DNA from: Phlebotomus papatasi
Taxonomy: Eukaryota; Arthropoda; Insecta; Diptera; Psychodidae
Direction: 5' to 3'
Assembly (NCBI RefSeq): GCF_024763615.1
Contig: NW_026604975.1
Location: 17,387-81,386 of the forward strand
DNA length: 64,000 nt
Both the position numbers and the translations under genes were made by a program. Shown in pieces: positions 1 through 9,045 of the stretch; position 1 is the first letter of the stretch, and every line of letters begins with the position of its first letter. The notes below the pieces were generated by a model that worked only from the letters and a program-made list of their open reading frames with translations, was not told the origin of the DNA and did no database searches.

Positions 1-482
1 TTTTTATGAATGAAATGTCGTATAGACTTCTATAATTCGGTACCTGGGATGCTGAATTAACTTATACATTTTTTATTGATGACTCATTATCAAATTTATG
101 TATATTTCTGTGGCACATATCACAAAATAGAAGATGAAATCCTCTTTCTTTAGTAGAAGATCAATTATTTTAAGATGACTCTCAGTAGAATAGGCATAAA
201 AAAATAAAATTCAAGCGATACTCACTAAAATAAAGTCAAACATTTGCGTTCTTACACTGATAAAAGAAATTTAGCTTTGCACTCACTAGCACTTCATCAC
301 TGAATACTATTAATTTTAGTTCTTGACCCTAAAGCTTCATCCTCCCCCTGAATAAATGTTAACAAAATTTAATTTATTACATTGAAAAACAATTTAAAAA
401 AAGTAACTTTACTTGTTATTTAGAAAAATGTACTACTTACCCCTCACATCCTACTTCTACACTTTTTTCTAGGATGTGAACA

Positions 483-502
483 TGACATGTCCGAACATGT
501 TT
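483..502 (+). promoter_or_regulatory. p53-family response-element-like site upstream of gene A (copy 1, left arm)
   Basis: Two abutting decamers, TGACATGTCC and GAACATGTTT, match the p53 full-site consensus RRRCWWGYYY twice with no spacer at 19 of 20 positions. The only mismatch is the first base. The site lies about 200 bp upstream of the gene A ATG. The match is seen in the sequence; binding and regulation are inference. Confidence 0.4.
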
Positions 503-707
503 CTACGGATATGAAACAAATATTTTGCACACGTCTGCATAATTTTCTCGGAAAATTTCGTTAGTACGATCAAAAGATCCTAAATTATTTTAGAGGAATT
601 TTAGCAATTAGAAGAAAAAACTTTTATTTGTATGTCAGATTTAATGGTGAGTGGAGGTTAAATTCTCAGTGAAAAGTAATAAGTCGCAAAAAAAGTTGTC
701 TGAAAAT

Positions 708-1451
708 ATGAAAACCCAAGAAAGATCACATCAAGTTCCAAGTATAATAAAGGAAAAGCAGCGGTTCAACAAATATAATCCTGATCCTTCTGAAGAACTT
801 CGCAAGGAAGAGGAAAAATATGCAAAAAATCGATATCAAAATACAACTCCTGAACTACTGAATGCATACACCTACTTTCTAAATCGAACATCTACATTGT
901 TTATCACGATCGGGTTTTCTCCAGAGAATTTTTCACCAGTTGCTAAAATATGTGCCGTAAGCTACTGGGATGGAATTGATGCTGTAGAATTCACCCAAAA
1001 TACATGGACAACGTTCTGTGCCAGCAAGCAAACTTTAAGAAAATTATTGGGAGAGGATGCTGGAAAGGATGATGCTAATATGGAACTTGAGCTGCTGAAT
1101 ATTCAACTTAAAAACTGCATGAACATTAGTAGTTACTATGCCGTGGAAAATTCCGAACTACTTATTCTCAGTCAAAATGATGGAAATGATCGTCTATCCC
1201 TAAATATTTCAGAATTTGACAAATTAATGTTACTTTCTGAATTTATAAATGTAACTTTGATTTACAATACTTCTGTACAGTGGTATGTACAAGAATATTT
1301 TGAGAGATACAGCAATGTTTGTAAATCTTTAGGTGTGCAAAGATTGGAAAATTCTAATTTTTCAAACAGCAATACTTTTGATCCACCAGTCAATTATTTT
1401 CGCCTGTTTCATGAAATTCCTTTTGTAGCAAGTAAATCAAATATTTCTTAA
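708..1451 (+). CDS. Gene A, unknown protein, copy 1 left arm
   Basis: The frame stays open from 651, but its first codons start at GTG. The homologous position in the right arm of copy 2 is ATG, so the original start looks lost, and I use the first in-frame ATG at 708 (247 aa). I do not recognise the family. The N-terminus (about residues 1-45) is charged and probably disordered. Two later segments (around DAVEFTQNTWTTF and RLSLNISEFDKLMLLSEF) have a strand-then-helix pattern faintly like PC4/p15 ssDNA-binding folds; this is only a suggestion. No signal peptide or membrane segment is apparent. The protein is identical in the other arm of this copy and about 85-90% similar to copy 2. It is transcribed toward the palindrome centre, convergent with the RING gene. 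No AATAAA is seen soon after the stop. Confidence 0.6.
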   Translation: MKTQERSHQVPSIIKEKQRFNKYNPDPSEELRKEEEKYAKNRYQNTTPELLNAYTYFLNRTSTLFITIGFSPENFSPVAKICAVSYWDGIDAVEFTQNTWTTFCASKQTLRKLLGEDAGKDDANMELELLNIQLKNCMNISSYYAVENSELLILSQNDGNDRLSLNISEFDKLMLLSEFINVTLIYNTSVQWYVQEYFERYSNVCKSLGVQRLENSNFSNSNTFDPPVNYFRLFHEIPFVASKSNIS

Positions 1452-2273
1452 AATGTAACATGTGTATAAAAATCAAATGATGTCAAATATAAAGATGAGA
1501 AAACGTAAATGTAAATTGTTTTAATCTTGTATATTTGCAATCTGAATCCTCTTAAGGTAAGAAGAATGAAGAAAAAAATGAAACTTCAATTGCACAGGGT
1601 TATGCATTATGCCAATATTTATCTATACCAACATCCCCTTTTCATCTCAACATATTTGCTATGTGAGCAAGATTAAAGTCAATGAAATAAAATTATTTGT
1701 GAGAATTTTGTCTTGTTGTGAAAAGAAATTGTTTTACAATCAATTATTTCAACATCAGACAATGTTTCATCTGTACATCAAGAAAAACACAACATGTTTC
1801 ATTGATGCATGATGAAAAAATCAATATGAAAATGCAGTGAAAAATTTTACCAACATAAAAAAATCTGCAGAGAGATATCATATTTTTTATCATCTTGCAT
1901 GTTTTCTGCATCAGAATATTTTCTTCACGTGAACAAAAATCTTCAAAGTGGCGTCTGGCATTTTTTCTCAACGTAATCTGATTTTTTCTTTGCAGCATTA
2001 GCAGGATTGTTTTAATTACATTTTATAGCACAATCAAAAATGATTGTATCGAACTTCTTTGACAAAATCTACTCGATTGCATGCAACTACTTTTAAACAA
2101 TTCACATGATTCCTCATGTTGATGGCATCATAAAAACAAAAAAAAATAATGATACTTTGATCAGATGCGTAAGAAAACTCATTTCATTGTTTTACAATCA
2201 ATTTTATTTATAACTTAGTCGATTGTAGTTTTTCATTACACAAAAAAAATCTTGACTTCATTTTTTGTTTTCT
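1452..2273. other. Region between gene A and RING gene, copy 1 left arm
   Basis: This AT-rich stretch separates two convergent genes. It holds short frames on both strands (1609-1812 plus, 67 codons; 1744-1998 minus, 84 codons, with ATG). The minus frame is broken by indels in both arms of copy 2 and the plus frame is interrupted there by a 30-bp hairpin insertion, so neither is convincing. A minus-strand AATAAA (2203-2208) lies about 65 nt past the RING stop and is its likely polyadenylation signal. Confidence 0.45.
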
Positions 2274-2772
2274 TCACGAGAAATATATTCTTGTAGTCTC
2301 AACGTATGGCTCTCGGCATATAGGGCAATGTCTTGTTTTTGAAGCACATCCTTGACAAGCAGCAACGTGTCCACAAGGTAGGAAAGCGGTATCGTATTCA
2401 TTGTTGTAGCATATTTTGCAGATTTTATGTGATTGCTGTACAATATCGTATTCTGCTTCTACATTATCACAATCCAAAATTTGATCGCCAAAGAATATCT
2501 CAAACAAATTATCAATTGTATTTTCATCATTAGTATTAAAGAATTGTACCATCAATTGTTTTTTTCTCCAAAATAGTCATGCTTTTTCCATTTTTAATTT
2601 TTCTTGAAATTTTTTCCACTACACTGCGACGTAAAATCTCATTGTTGTTTTCATGAAGTAGGTCGATCATTTGTGCTATTGTCTTTTTATGTAAAATAAA
2701 TTGCACCAAATCAGACTCTGATTTTTCTTTTGCCAAAGCTTCTGCTAACTGTCTCAAGCTGTGCGTACTCAT
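2274..2772 (-). pseudogene. RING-finger gene, frameshifted, copy 1 left arm
   Basis: This corresponds to the intact 165-codon gene of copy 2, starting at the ATG encoding MSTHSL. A single extra base in an A-run (plus strand T-run near 2560-2567) breaks the frame after about residue 75, so the N-terminal helical part and the C-terminal RING part are in different frames. The RING ligands (CxxC, CGH, CxxC, CPIC) are all preserved downstream. Because the lesion is a homopolymer indel it may be an assembly error. A minus-strand AATAAA follows the stop by about 65 nt. Confidence 0.75.
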
Positions 2773-2944
2773 TGCGATATAGATTTTTTCTGAGTGATTT
2801 TTTAAGATACACCATGTTAAATAATTGTGAAAAATATTTGTAATGAACAATTTTCAACGAAAGAAAGAAAGAGGAGATTGATTTTTGGGTTAAAAACGCT
2901 CTAAATTTATACTTTTAATTTTTTATTGCAAATGATATAGAAAA

Positions 2945-3425
2945 TTATACATCACTACTAGAATTTTCAGATGAATATACATGATCTGAAGCAGGTTTCC
3001 TAGAGTAATATAACGTTTGTTCCTCAAAATCAGATAAAAAATATTCCGCAGGTACTTGATCTCCTTCTGAATCAGTCACATATTCTACAAGGTAAAGATT
3101 TTTCTCCTGTTTTTCAAAGTATTTTTCTGTGAGCTTATCTTTTTTTTTACACATGAGTTGATCTTCAACTTCTTTGTTAGACTCCTCTACCTCACTCCTT
3201 TGAATTTTGTGTAACTTCTCAGAAGCTATGTCACGTTCCATTTTATTTAAAATTTCTTCTATCCAAGATGGCGGGTCATCGGAATGTGGTCTTTTTCGTG
3301 TAAATCTTTCCAAAATTTTCTCAGCTTCTTCTTTCGTAGGATTATGATTTATCAAAAACTGCAAAACAGTTTCGTCAAATATAATTTTTATGAATTTCTT
3401 TATTCAAAAATATGGAACTCACCAT
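2945..3425 (-). CDS. Gene C, acidic protein with intron after the ATG, copy 1 left arm
   Basis: The long frame (2945-3364) has no ATG at its upstream end. It begins exactly at a splice acceptor, TTTTGCAG. Sixty-four bases upstream is ATG followed by the donor GTGAGT. Joining exon 1 (ending at 3423, the ATG at 3425-3423) to exon 2 (3358-2945) is in phase 0 and gives 138 aa. The protein is highly charged (Glu/Lys/Asp-rich, coiled-coil-like at about residues 50-90), with a serine-rich acidic C-terminus ending SSDV, which has the form of a class I PDZ ligand. I do not recognise the family. AATAAA (minus strand, 2922-2927) lies about 17 nt after the stop. It is transcribed outward, in tandem with and upstream of the RING gene. 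The intron is inferred from sequence signals only. Confidence 0.6.
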
Positions 3426-4239
3426 GTTATTGTGTATCCGAAATATGTATTCTCCGTGAATTAGGTTGGCCTATCTTTCGTAAAACAAACTTATTGGTTT
3501 GACTGTCGATTATAGAATAACAACAATTTTACACACTTGGTTGAAATATCCAGTTCAAGTTATGCATCACTTAAAAAATTATCCAATATTGCGAAATTGA
3601 AATATTATTTTTCACACGTGCAATGAAAAATGTCTCATAAAAGTTTCAAAATTGTACGATATTTTACCGGAAAAACACCATACGTGATAAAAAGATGAAA
3701 TTTGAGATTTTCCTTCTTTGTATGCACTAGGACATGTTTCGAACAAGACTTGATGGCCTTAGTAAAATACACTTACACGATCGCAACTTTTCTTGGAAAA
3801 AATCCATTCCCAGTTGAAATATGATCCTCTGCACAAGTGCAATTAGGAATTTTTTAATAAAAATACTAAATTCCGGAATGATTTCCTGGAAAAGCATCAT
3901 TTGCAACAAAAAAATTAAATTGGAGATTTTTCCTTTTGCATGGACATGTTTCAAACCTCTCCTGTAGAATCGACGAAAATCGTTTTTTAGCGCACATATT
4001 CTTGATTTATGAGTGTCGAAAACGTGTAGATCCAAAATTTGGGCCCGACCTGAGGAGGTCGCATTTCATCTTGGACAAAATGCACATACACCAATTGTAC
4101 TGGGCACCCCCCCTCCCATACCTCTATACCCCCACCCAACCCCTTCTCAGAATCCGATGACGTCATATTTAACTTTTGCATTAAAATTTACTCATTACAC
4201 TCATTTTTTAACGTTATTTTCCCACTTGACTTGGATTTT
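3426..4239. other. Upstream region of gene C with degenerate tandem duplication (copy 1)
   Basis: No gene is seen. About 3640-3745 and 3860-3960 are degenerate direct repeats with a period near 215 bp: each has a GGAAAA motif, then GAGATTTT, then GGACATGTTTC. The two GGACATGTTT decamers (3730-3739, 3942-3951) are perfect p53-type half-sites; the first is followed after 1 bp by GAACAAGACT, which matches at 9 of 10 positions. A C-rich run lies at about 4107-4143 and a perfect CRE palindrome TGACGTCA at 4158-4165. Short frames here are not conserved in a coding manner. Confidence 0.5.
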
Positions 4240-4344
4240 TTACAAATTTTTATTGCGTTTGGTTCTTTTGCCACTAGCAAGTGCAAAAGCAACTGCGGGA
4301 GTAGTTATGATACCTTTTTCAACTAATTCGGTATTTTCGGGATT
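4240..4344 (-). pseudogene. C-terminal remnant of an unknown gene in palindrome centre (copy 1)
   Basis: On the minus strand a 34-codon frame reads from about 4344 to a TAA at 4242-4240, with a basic C-terminus ending KRNKNL. The same 34 codons occur on the plus strand at the centre of copy 2. The substitutions I can see within the shared frame are mostly at third codon positions (two silent, one Glu/Asp), with one further change at the first codon, where the frame is cut off. That suggests former coding constraint. An in-frame stop precedes it, so only the end of the gene survives. The family is not recognised. Confidence 0.4.
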
Positions 4345-4415
4345 TTAGGCGGCTAATACAACTCAATAAACCTTTATCGATTTAGCAATGATATAACAGC
4401 TTAAACAAAGCTGTA

Positions 4416-4664
4416 GAGGTAGAGGAGTCTAACAAAGAAGTTGAAGATCAACTCATGTGTAAAATAAAAGATAAGCTCACAGAAAAATACTTTGAAAAAC
4501 AGGAGAAAAATCTTTACCTTGTAGAATATGTGACTTATTCAGAAGGAGATCAAGTACCTGCGGAAGATTTTTTATCTGATTTTGAGGAACAAACGTTATA
4601 TTATTCTAGGAAACCTGCTTCAGATCATGTATATTCATCTGAAAATTCTAGTAGTGATGTATAA
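4416..4664 (+). pseudogene. Gene C, 5'-truncated fragment (copy 1 right arm)
   Basis: This matches gene C from about residue 62 (VEESNKEVEDQ) to the natural stop at SSDV, then an AATAAA at 4682-4687. The first exon, the intron and the start of exon 2 are replaced by the central spacer, and homology begins abruptly near 4416. Without start or promoter it is presumably not expressed. The left-arm copy of the same element is complete, so the truncation is a deletion on one side of the palindrome centre. Confidence 0.75.
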
Positions 4665-4836
4665 TTTTCTATATCATTTGCAATAAAAAGTTAAAAGTAT
4701 AAAATTAGAGCGTTTTTAACTCAAAAATCCCTCTCCCCTTTCTTTCTTTCGTTGAAAATTGTTCATTACAAACATTTTTCACAATTATTTAACATGGTGT
4801 ATCTTAAAAAATCACTCAGAAAAAATCTATATCGCA

Positions 4837-5335
4837 ATGAGTACGCACAGCTTGAGACAATTAGCAGAAGCTTTGGCAAAAGAAAAATCAGAGTCTGATT
4901 TGGTGCAATTTATTTTACATAAAAAGACAATTGCACAAATGATCGACCTACTTCATGAAAACAACAATAAGATTTTACGTCGCGGTGTAGTGGAAAAAAT
5001 TTCAAGAAAAATGAAAAAATGGAAAAAGCATGACTATTTTGGAGAAAAAACAATTGATGGTACAATTCTTTAACACTAATGATGAAAATACAATTGATAA
5101 TTTGTTCGAGATATTCTTTGGCGATCAAATTTTGGATTGTGATAATGTAGAAGCAGAATACGATATTGTACAGCAATCACATAAAATCTGCAAAATATGC
5201 TACAACAATGAATACGATACCGCTTTCCTACCTTGTGGACACGTTGCTGCTTGTCAAGGATGTGCTTCAAAAACAAGACATTGCCCTATATGCCGAGAGC
5301 CATACGTTGAGACTACAAGAATATATTTCTCGTGA
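4837..5335 (+). pseudogene. RING-finger gene, frameshifted, copy 1 right arm
   Basis: This is the same gene as at 54497-54994, starting at ATG 4837. One extra A in an A-run near 5010-5016 shifts the frame around residue 60, and a second open frame carries the intact C3HC4 RING to the stop at 5335. The lesion is at a different homopolymer from that in the left arm, so the two arms were inactivated (or mis-assembled) independently. AATAAA at 5401-5406 is the likely polyadenylation signal. An upstream ATG at about 4794 opens a short overlapping frame. Confidence 0.75.
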
Positions 5336-6157
5336 AGAAAACAAAAAATGAAGTCAAGATTTTTTTTGTGTAATGAAAAACTACAATCGACTAAGTTATA
5401 AATAAAATTGATTGTAAAACAATGAAATGAGTTTTCTTACGCATCTGATCAAAGTATCATTATTTTTTTTTGTTTTTATGATGCCATCAACATGAGGAAT
5501 CATGTGAATTGTTTAAAAGTAGTTGCATGCAATCGAGTAGATTTTGTCAAAGAAGTTCGATACAATCATTTTTGATTGTGCTATAAAATGTAATTAAAAC
5601 AATCCTGCTAATGCTGCAAAGAAAAAATCAGATTACGTTGAGAAAAAATGCCAGACGCCACTTTGAAAATTTTTTTTCACGTGAAGAAAATATTCTGATG
5701 CAGAAAAAATGCAAGATGATAAAAAATATGATATCTCTCTGCAGATTTTTTTATGTTGGTAAAATTTTTCACAGCATTTTCATATTGATTTTTTCATCAT
5801 GCATCAATGAAACATGTTGTGTTTTTCTTGATGCACAGATGAAACATTGTCTGATGTTGAAATAATTGATTGTAAAACAATTTCTTTTCACAACAAGACA
5901 AAATTCTCACAAATAATTTTATTTCATTGACTTTAATCTTGCTCAAATAGCAAATATGTTGAGATGAAAAGGGAATGTTGGTATAGATAAATATTGGCAT
6001 AATGCATAACCCTGTGCAATTGAAGTTTCATTTTTTTCTTCATTCTTCTTACCTTAAGAGGATTCAGATTGCAAATATACAAGTTTAAAACAATTTACAT
6101 TTACGTTTTCTCATCTTTATATTTGACATCATTTGATTTTTATACACATGTTACATT
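5336..6157. other. Region between RING gene and gene A, copy 1 right arm
   Basis: This is the inverted counterpart of 1452-2273 with few substitutions. It holds the RING polyadenylation signal and the same doubtful short frames (5611-5865 plus; 5797-6000 minus). No supported gene. Confidence 0.45.
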
Positions 6158-6901
6158 TTAAGAAATATTTGATTTACTTGCTACAAAAGGAATTTCATGA
6201 AACAGGCGAAAATAATTGACTGGTGGATCAAAAGTATTGCTGTTTGAAAAATTAGAATTTTCCAATCTTTGCACACCTAAAGATTTACAAACATTGCTGT
6301 ATCTCTCAAAATATTCTTGTACATACCACTGTACAGAAGTATTGTAAATCAAAGTTACATTTATAAATTCAGAAAGTAACATTAATTTGTCAAATTCTGA
6401 AATATTTAGGGATAGACGATCATTTCCATCATTTTGACTGAGAATAAGTAGTTCGGAATTTTCCACGGCATAGTAACTACTAATGTTCATGCAGTTTTTA
6501 AGTTGAATATTCAGCAGCTCAAGTTCCATATTAGCATCATCCTTTCCAGCATCCTCTCCCAATAATTTTCTTAAAGTTTGCTTGCTGGCACAGAACGTTG
6601 TCCATGTATTTTGGGTGAATTCTACAGCATCAATTCCATCCCAGTAGCTTACGGCACATATTTTAGCAACTGGTGAAAAATTCTCTGGAGAAAACCCGAT
6701 CGTGATAAACAATGTAGATGTTCGATTTAGAAAGTAGGTGTATGCATTCAGTAGTTCAGGAGTTGTATTTTGATATCGATTTTTTGCATATTTTTCCTCT
6801 TCCTTGCGAAGTTCTTCAGAAGGATCAGGATTATATTTGTTGAACCGCTGCTTTTCCTTTATTATACTTGGAACTTGATGTGATCTTTCTTGGGTTTTCA
6901 T
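6158..6901 (-). CDS. Gene A, unknown protein, copy 1 right arm
   Basis: The predicted protein is identical to that of the left arm (708-1451) in the inverted orientation. The frame is open upstream to 6958 but begins there with GTG, so the first ATG (6901) is used, giving 247 aa. It is transcribed toward the palindrome centre. Identity of the whole protein between arms, against clear divergence from copy 2, points to recent duplication or conversion within this palindrome. Function unknown; see the left-arm entry for the sequence description. Confidence 0.6.
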   Translation of the reverse strand: MKTQERSHQVPSIIKEKQRFNKYNPDPSEELRKEEEKYAKNRYQNTTPELLNAYTYFLNRTSTLFITIGFSPENFSPVAKICAVSYWDGIDAVEFTQNTWTTFCASKQTLRKLLGEDAGKDDANMELELLNIQLKNCMNISSYYAVENSELLILSQNDGNDRLSLNISEFDKLMLLSEFINVTLIYNTSVQWYVQEYFERYSNVCKSLGVQRLENSNFSNSNTFDPPVNYFRLFHEIPFVASKSNIS

Positions 6902-7106
6902 ATTTTCAGACAACTTTTTTTGCGACTTATTACTTTTCACTGAGAATTTAACCTCCACTCACCATTAAATCTGACATACAAATAAAAGTTTTTTCTTCTA
7001 ATTGCTAAAATTCCTCTAAAATAATTTAGGATCTTTTGATCGTACTAACGAAATTTTCCGAGAAAATTATGCAGACGTGTGCAAAATATTTGTTTCATAT
7101 CCGTAG

Positions 7107-7126
7107 AAACATGTTCGGACATGTCA
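7107..7126 (-). promoter_or_regulatory. p53-family response-element-like site upstream of gene A (copy 1, right arm)
   Basis: Read on the minus strand this gives the same two decamers as at 483-502, matching the RRRCWWGYYY pair at 19 of 20 positions, about 205 bp upstream of the gene A ATG at 6901. Confidence 0.4.
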
Positions 7127-8771
7127 TGTTCACATCGTAGAAAAAAGTGTAGAAGTAGGATGTGAGGGGTAAGTAGTACATTTTTCTAAATAACAAGTAA
7201 AGTTACTTTTTTTAAATTGTTTTTCAATGTAATAAATTAAATTTTGTTAACATTTATTCAGGGGGAGGATGAAGCTTTAGGGTCAAGAACTAAAATTAAT
7301 AGTATTCAGTGATGAAGTGCTAGTGAGTGCAAAGCTAAATTTCTTTTATCAGTGTAAGAACGCAAATGTTTGACTTTATTTTAGTGAGTATCGCTTGAAT
7401 TTTATTTTTTTATGCCTATTCTACTGAGAGTCATCTTAAAATAATTGATCTTCTACTAAAGAAAGAGGATTTCATCTTCTATTTTGTGATATGTGCCACA
7501 GAAATATACATAAATTTGATAATGAGTCATCAATAAAAAATGTATAAGTTAATTCAGCATCCCAGGTACCGAATTATAGAAGTCTATACGACATTTCATT
7601 CATAAAAATCAATTTTGTATGAAAAGTCGGTTCCTATTTTATTTCACTCTGCTGCCATTTCTCCACATAACCAAATTCTTAGGTAAATATTGTACATATA
7701 TTTAAAGATATTTTTCATTTTGTTAAATTATAATAAGAGAAAATACAAATCAATAATTCACTTTGAATAATTTTGTTCTGTAATGTTGTAAAAATTCTCT
7801 AATGTCAGAGAAAAAGAACATTGTAATACAAAGTTATGAGAAATCTAACACTTTTCCATATTTTCCCACTTGCGATCAAGAGAGTTAAATGATTCATAGA
7901 CAAGACATGAAATTTTGCGCTCATTGACATTTTTTTCATTCATCTTTTAATTCTTTTATTTTATGCATGCTACAAGAGATCATATTTCGAATAATCCCAC
8001 AATTGTATAGAAATGCATTGCAACATCTTTGATCATCAGTTTGTTTATTTGAAAATTGGGGATCTGAAACCCAGATTCTTGAAATTTCATGACAGTCACC
8101 ATCTGCAATAAGCAGAAATTCAATATATTTCACGAAATTTATCACTTCTTATCTGAAATCACTGAACGAAAAAATATTTTTTTAGACAAATTGCATAAAG
8201 ATCGTTTGATCATATCATCAAGAGATGTGAATAATGTGAGGTACAATCATGTAAGTGGAAAAGTATGATATTTTTCGGTAATTTATGTTACAATTTAAAT
8301 AAAAAAGACAAATATTGCAAACAATACGCAAGCTCAAAAGTTGCATGCTTCTAAAAAAAGCTGTTTACATGCAAATCTCAACTCAATGACGTTTCAATAT
8401 CTATTGATCAATATCCAATGAAAATGGTTTAAATTGCATGACGGCATCAACATCATGCTGTTCAATAACCAATGAAAATTATTGATAGTTCTTATCGCCA
8501 GTAAAATTAGTGAATATTGCGAAATTCGACTCAATTTGACAATTATCTTGCACACTGCAAGACATTTTTTTCCATGTTGCTTCATTCATCTGAAGGAATC
8601 AAATTGTCGCGCAAAGACTCATATAAATAGTCTCTCCCATATGGTCTCGAGCGCGCGAAAAGGTCTCATATTGCATTTGCATTTTTCCACACTTGGACAG
8701 TGCATATAGGCCAGAGACTATAGAGAATCCCGCTTACTGCATAGGAAAGACTTCTGACAAACCTTCTATCA
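7127..8771. other. Outer arm without a supported gene (copy 1)
   Basis: This stretch is conserved in both arms of copy 2. A minus-strand frame at 7936-8145 (69 codons, GTG at its head) is partly preserved in the copy 2 right arm but has a premature stop in the copy 2 left arm; it begins near ADGDCHEIS and could be a decayed exon. Further in lies a short CG-rich patch (CGAGCGCGCG near 8647) and a perfect octamer ATTTGCAT near 8674, about 100 bp before the tRNA-like sequence. Confidence 0.4.
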
Positions 8772-8845
8772 TGCCACAATGGCACAATGGATAAGGTGCT
8801 GGACTCGCAACCGAGAGGTCTGGTGATCAATTCCCATGGATGGCA
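8772..8845 (+). ncRNA. tRNA-like 74-nt sequence with Pol III signals (copy 1 right arm)
   Basis: The span is 74 nt with ends TGCCA/TGGCA able to pair (5 bp). An A-box-like TGGCACAATGG is followed by a perfect 4-bp D-stem (GCAC/GTGC), and a degenerate B box (TGATCAATTCC, 8 of 11 to consensus) follows. A TTTT Pol III terminator lies 3 nt past the end. The anticodon arm is abnormal: the best hairpin is CTCG-CAAC-CGAG with a four-base loop, so it is not a normal tRNA. It could be a tRNA-derived SINE head, a tRNA pseudogene or a Pol III transcript of the element. The same 74 nt occurs unchanged in both arms of copy 2. Confidence 0.5.
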
Positions 8846-9045
8846 GATCTTTTCTCATATAAATTATATAGGGAGAAAAAAAATTACATGAGGAAGAGTC
8901 CACCAAAGTAATTTCCGTTAATTCAATTATTCAAAATGACTATCAAAAAGCGCAATCTCAAAAAGTTTAAAGTTCCAAAAAGTTCAAGATGGTCGCCTAA
9001 AGCTTACAGCTAAGATCAATATGGCGTCTGAAACGGATCACATTT

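Noticed and set aside
644..675. Intron after ATG in gene A (ATG|GTGAGT...CTCAG) as in gene C
   Set aside because: The putative intron would be only about 23 nt, and the donor is not conserved in copy 2, where the region reads ATGAATGG or ATGAGTGG.
1744..1998. 84-codon minus-strand frame as a fourth gene
   Set aside because: Frame is broken in both arms of copy 2 and overlaps another short frame; no domain or conserved coding pattern.
1..7607. Palindrome as a sequencing foldback (missed adapter) artefact
   Set aside because: Arms differ by substitutions and by independent indels, the centre is asymmetric with a deletion on one side, and copy 2 has clearly diverged arms. Copy 1 alone, with nearly identical arms, should still be checked with reads.
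8772..8845. Functional tRNA gene
   Set aside because: The anticodon stem does not form a normal 5-bp stem with a 7-nt loop, the T arm is weak and the B box is degenerate; it is reported as tRNA-like only.
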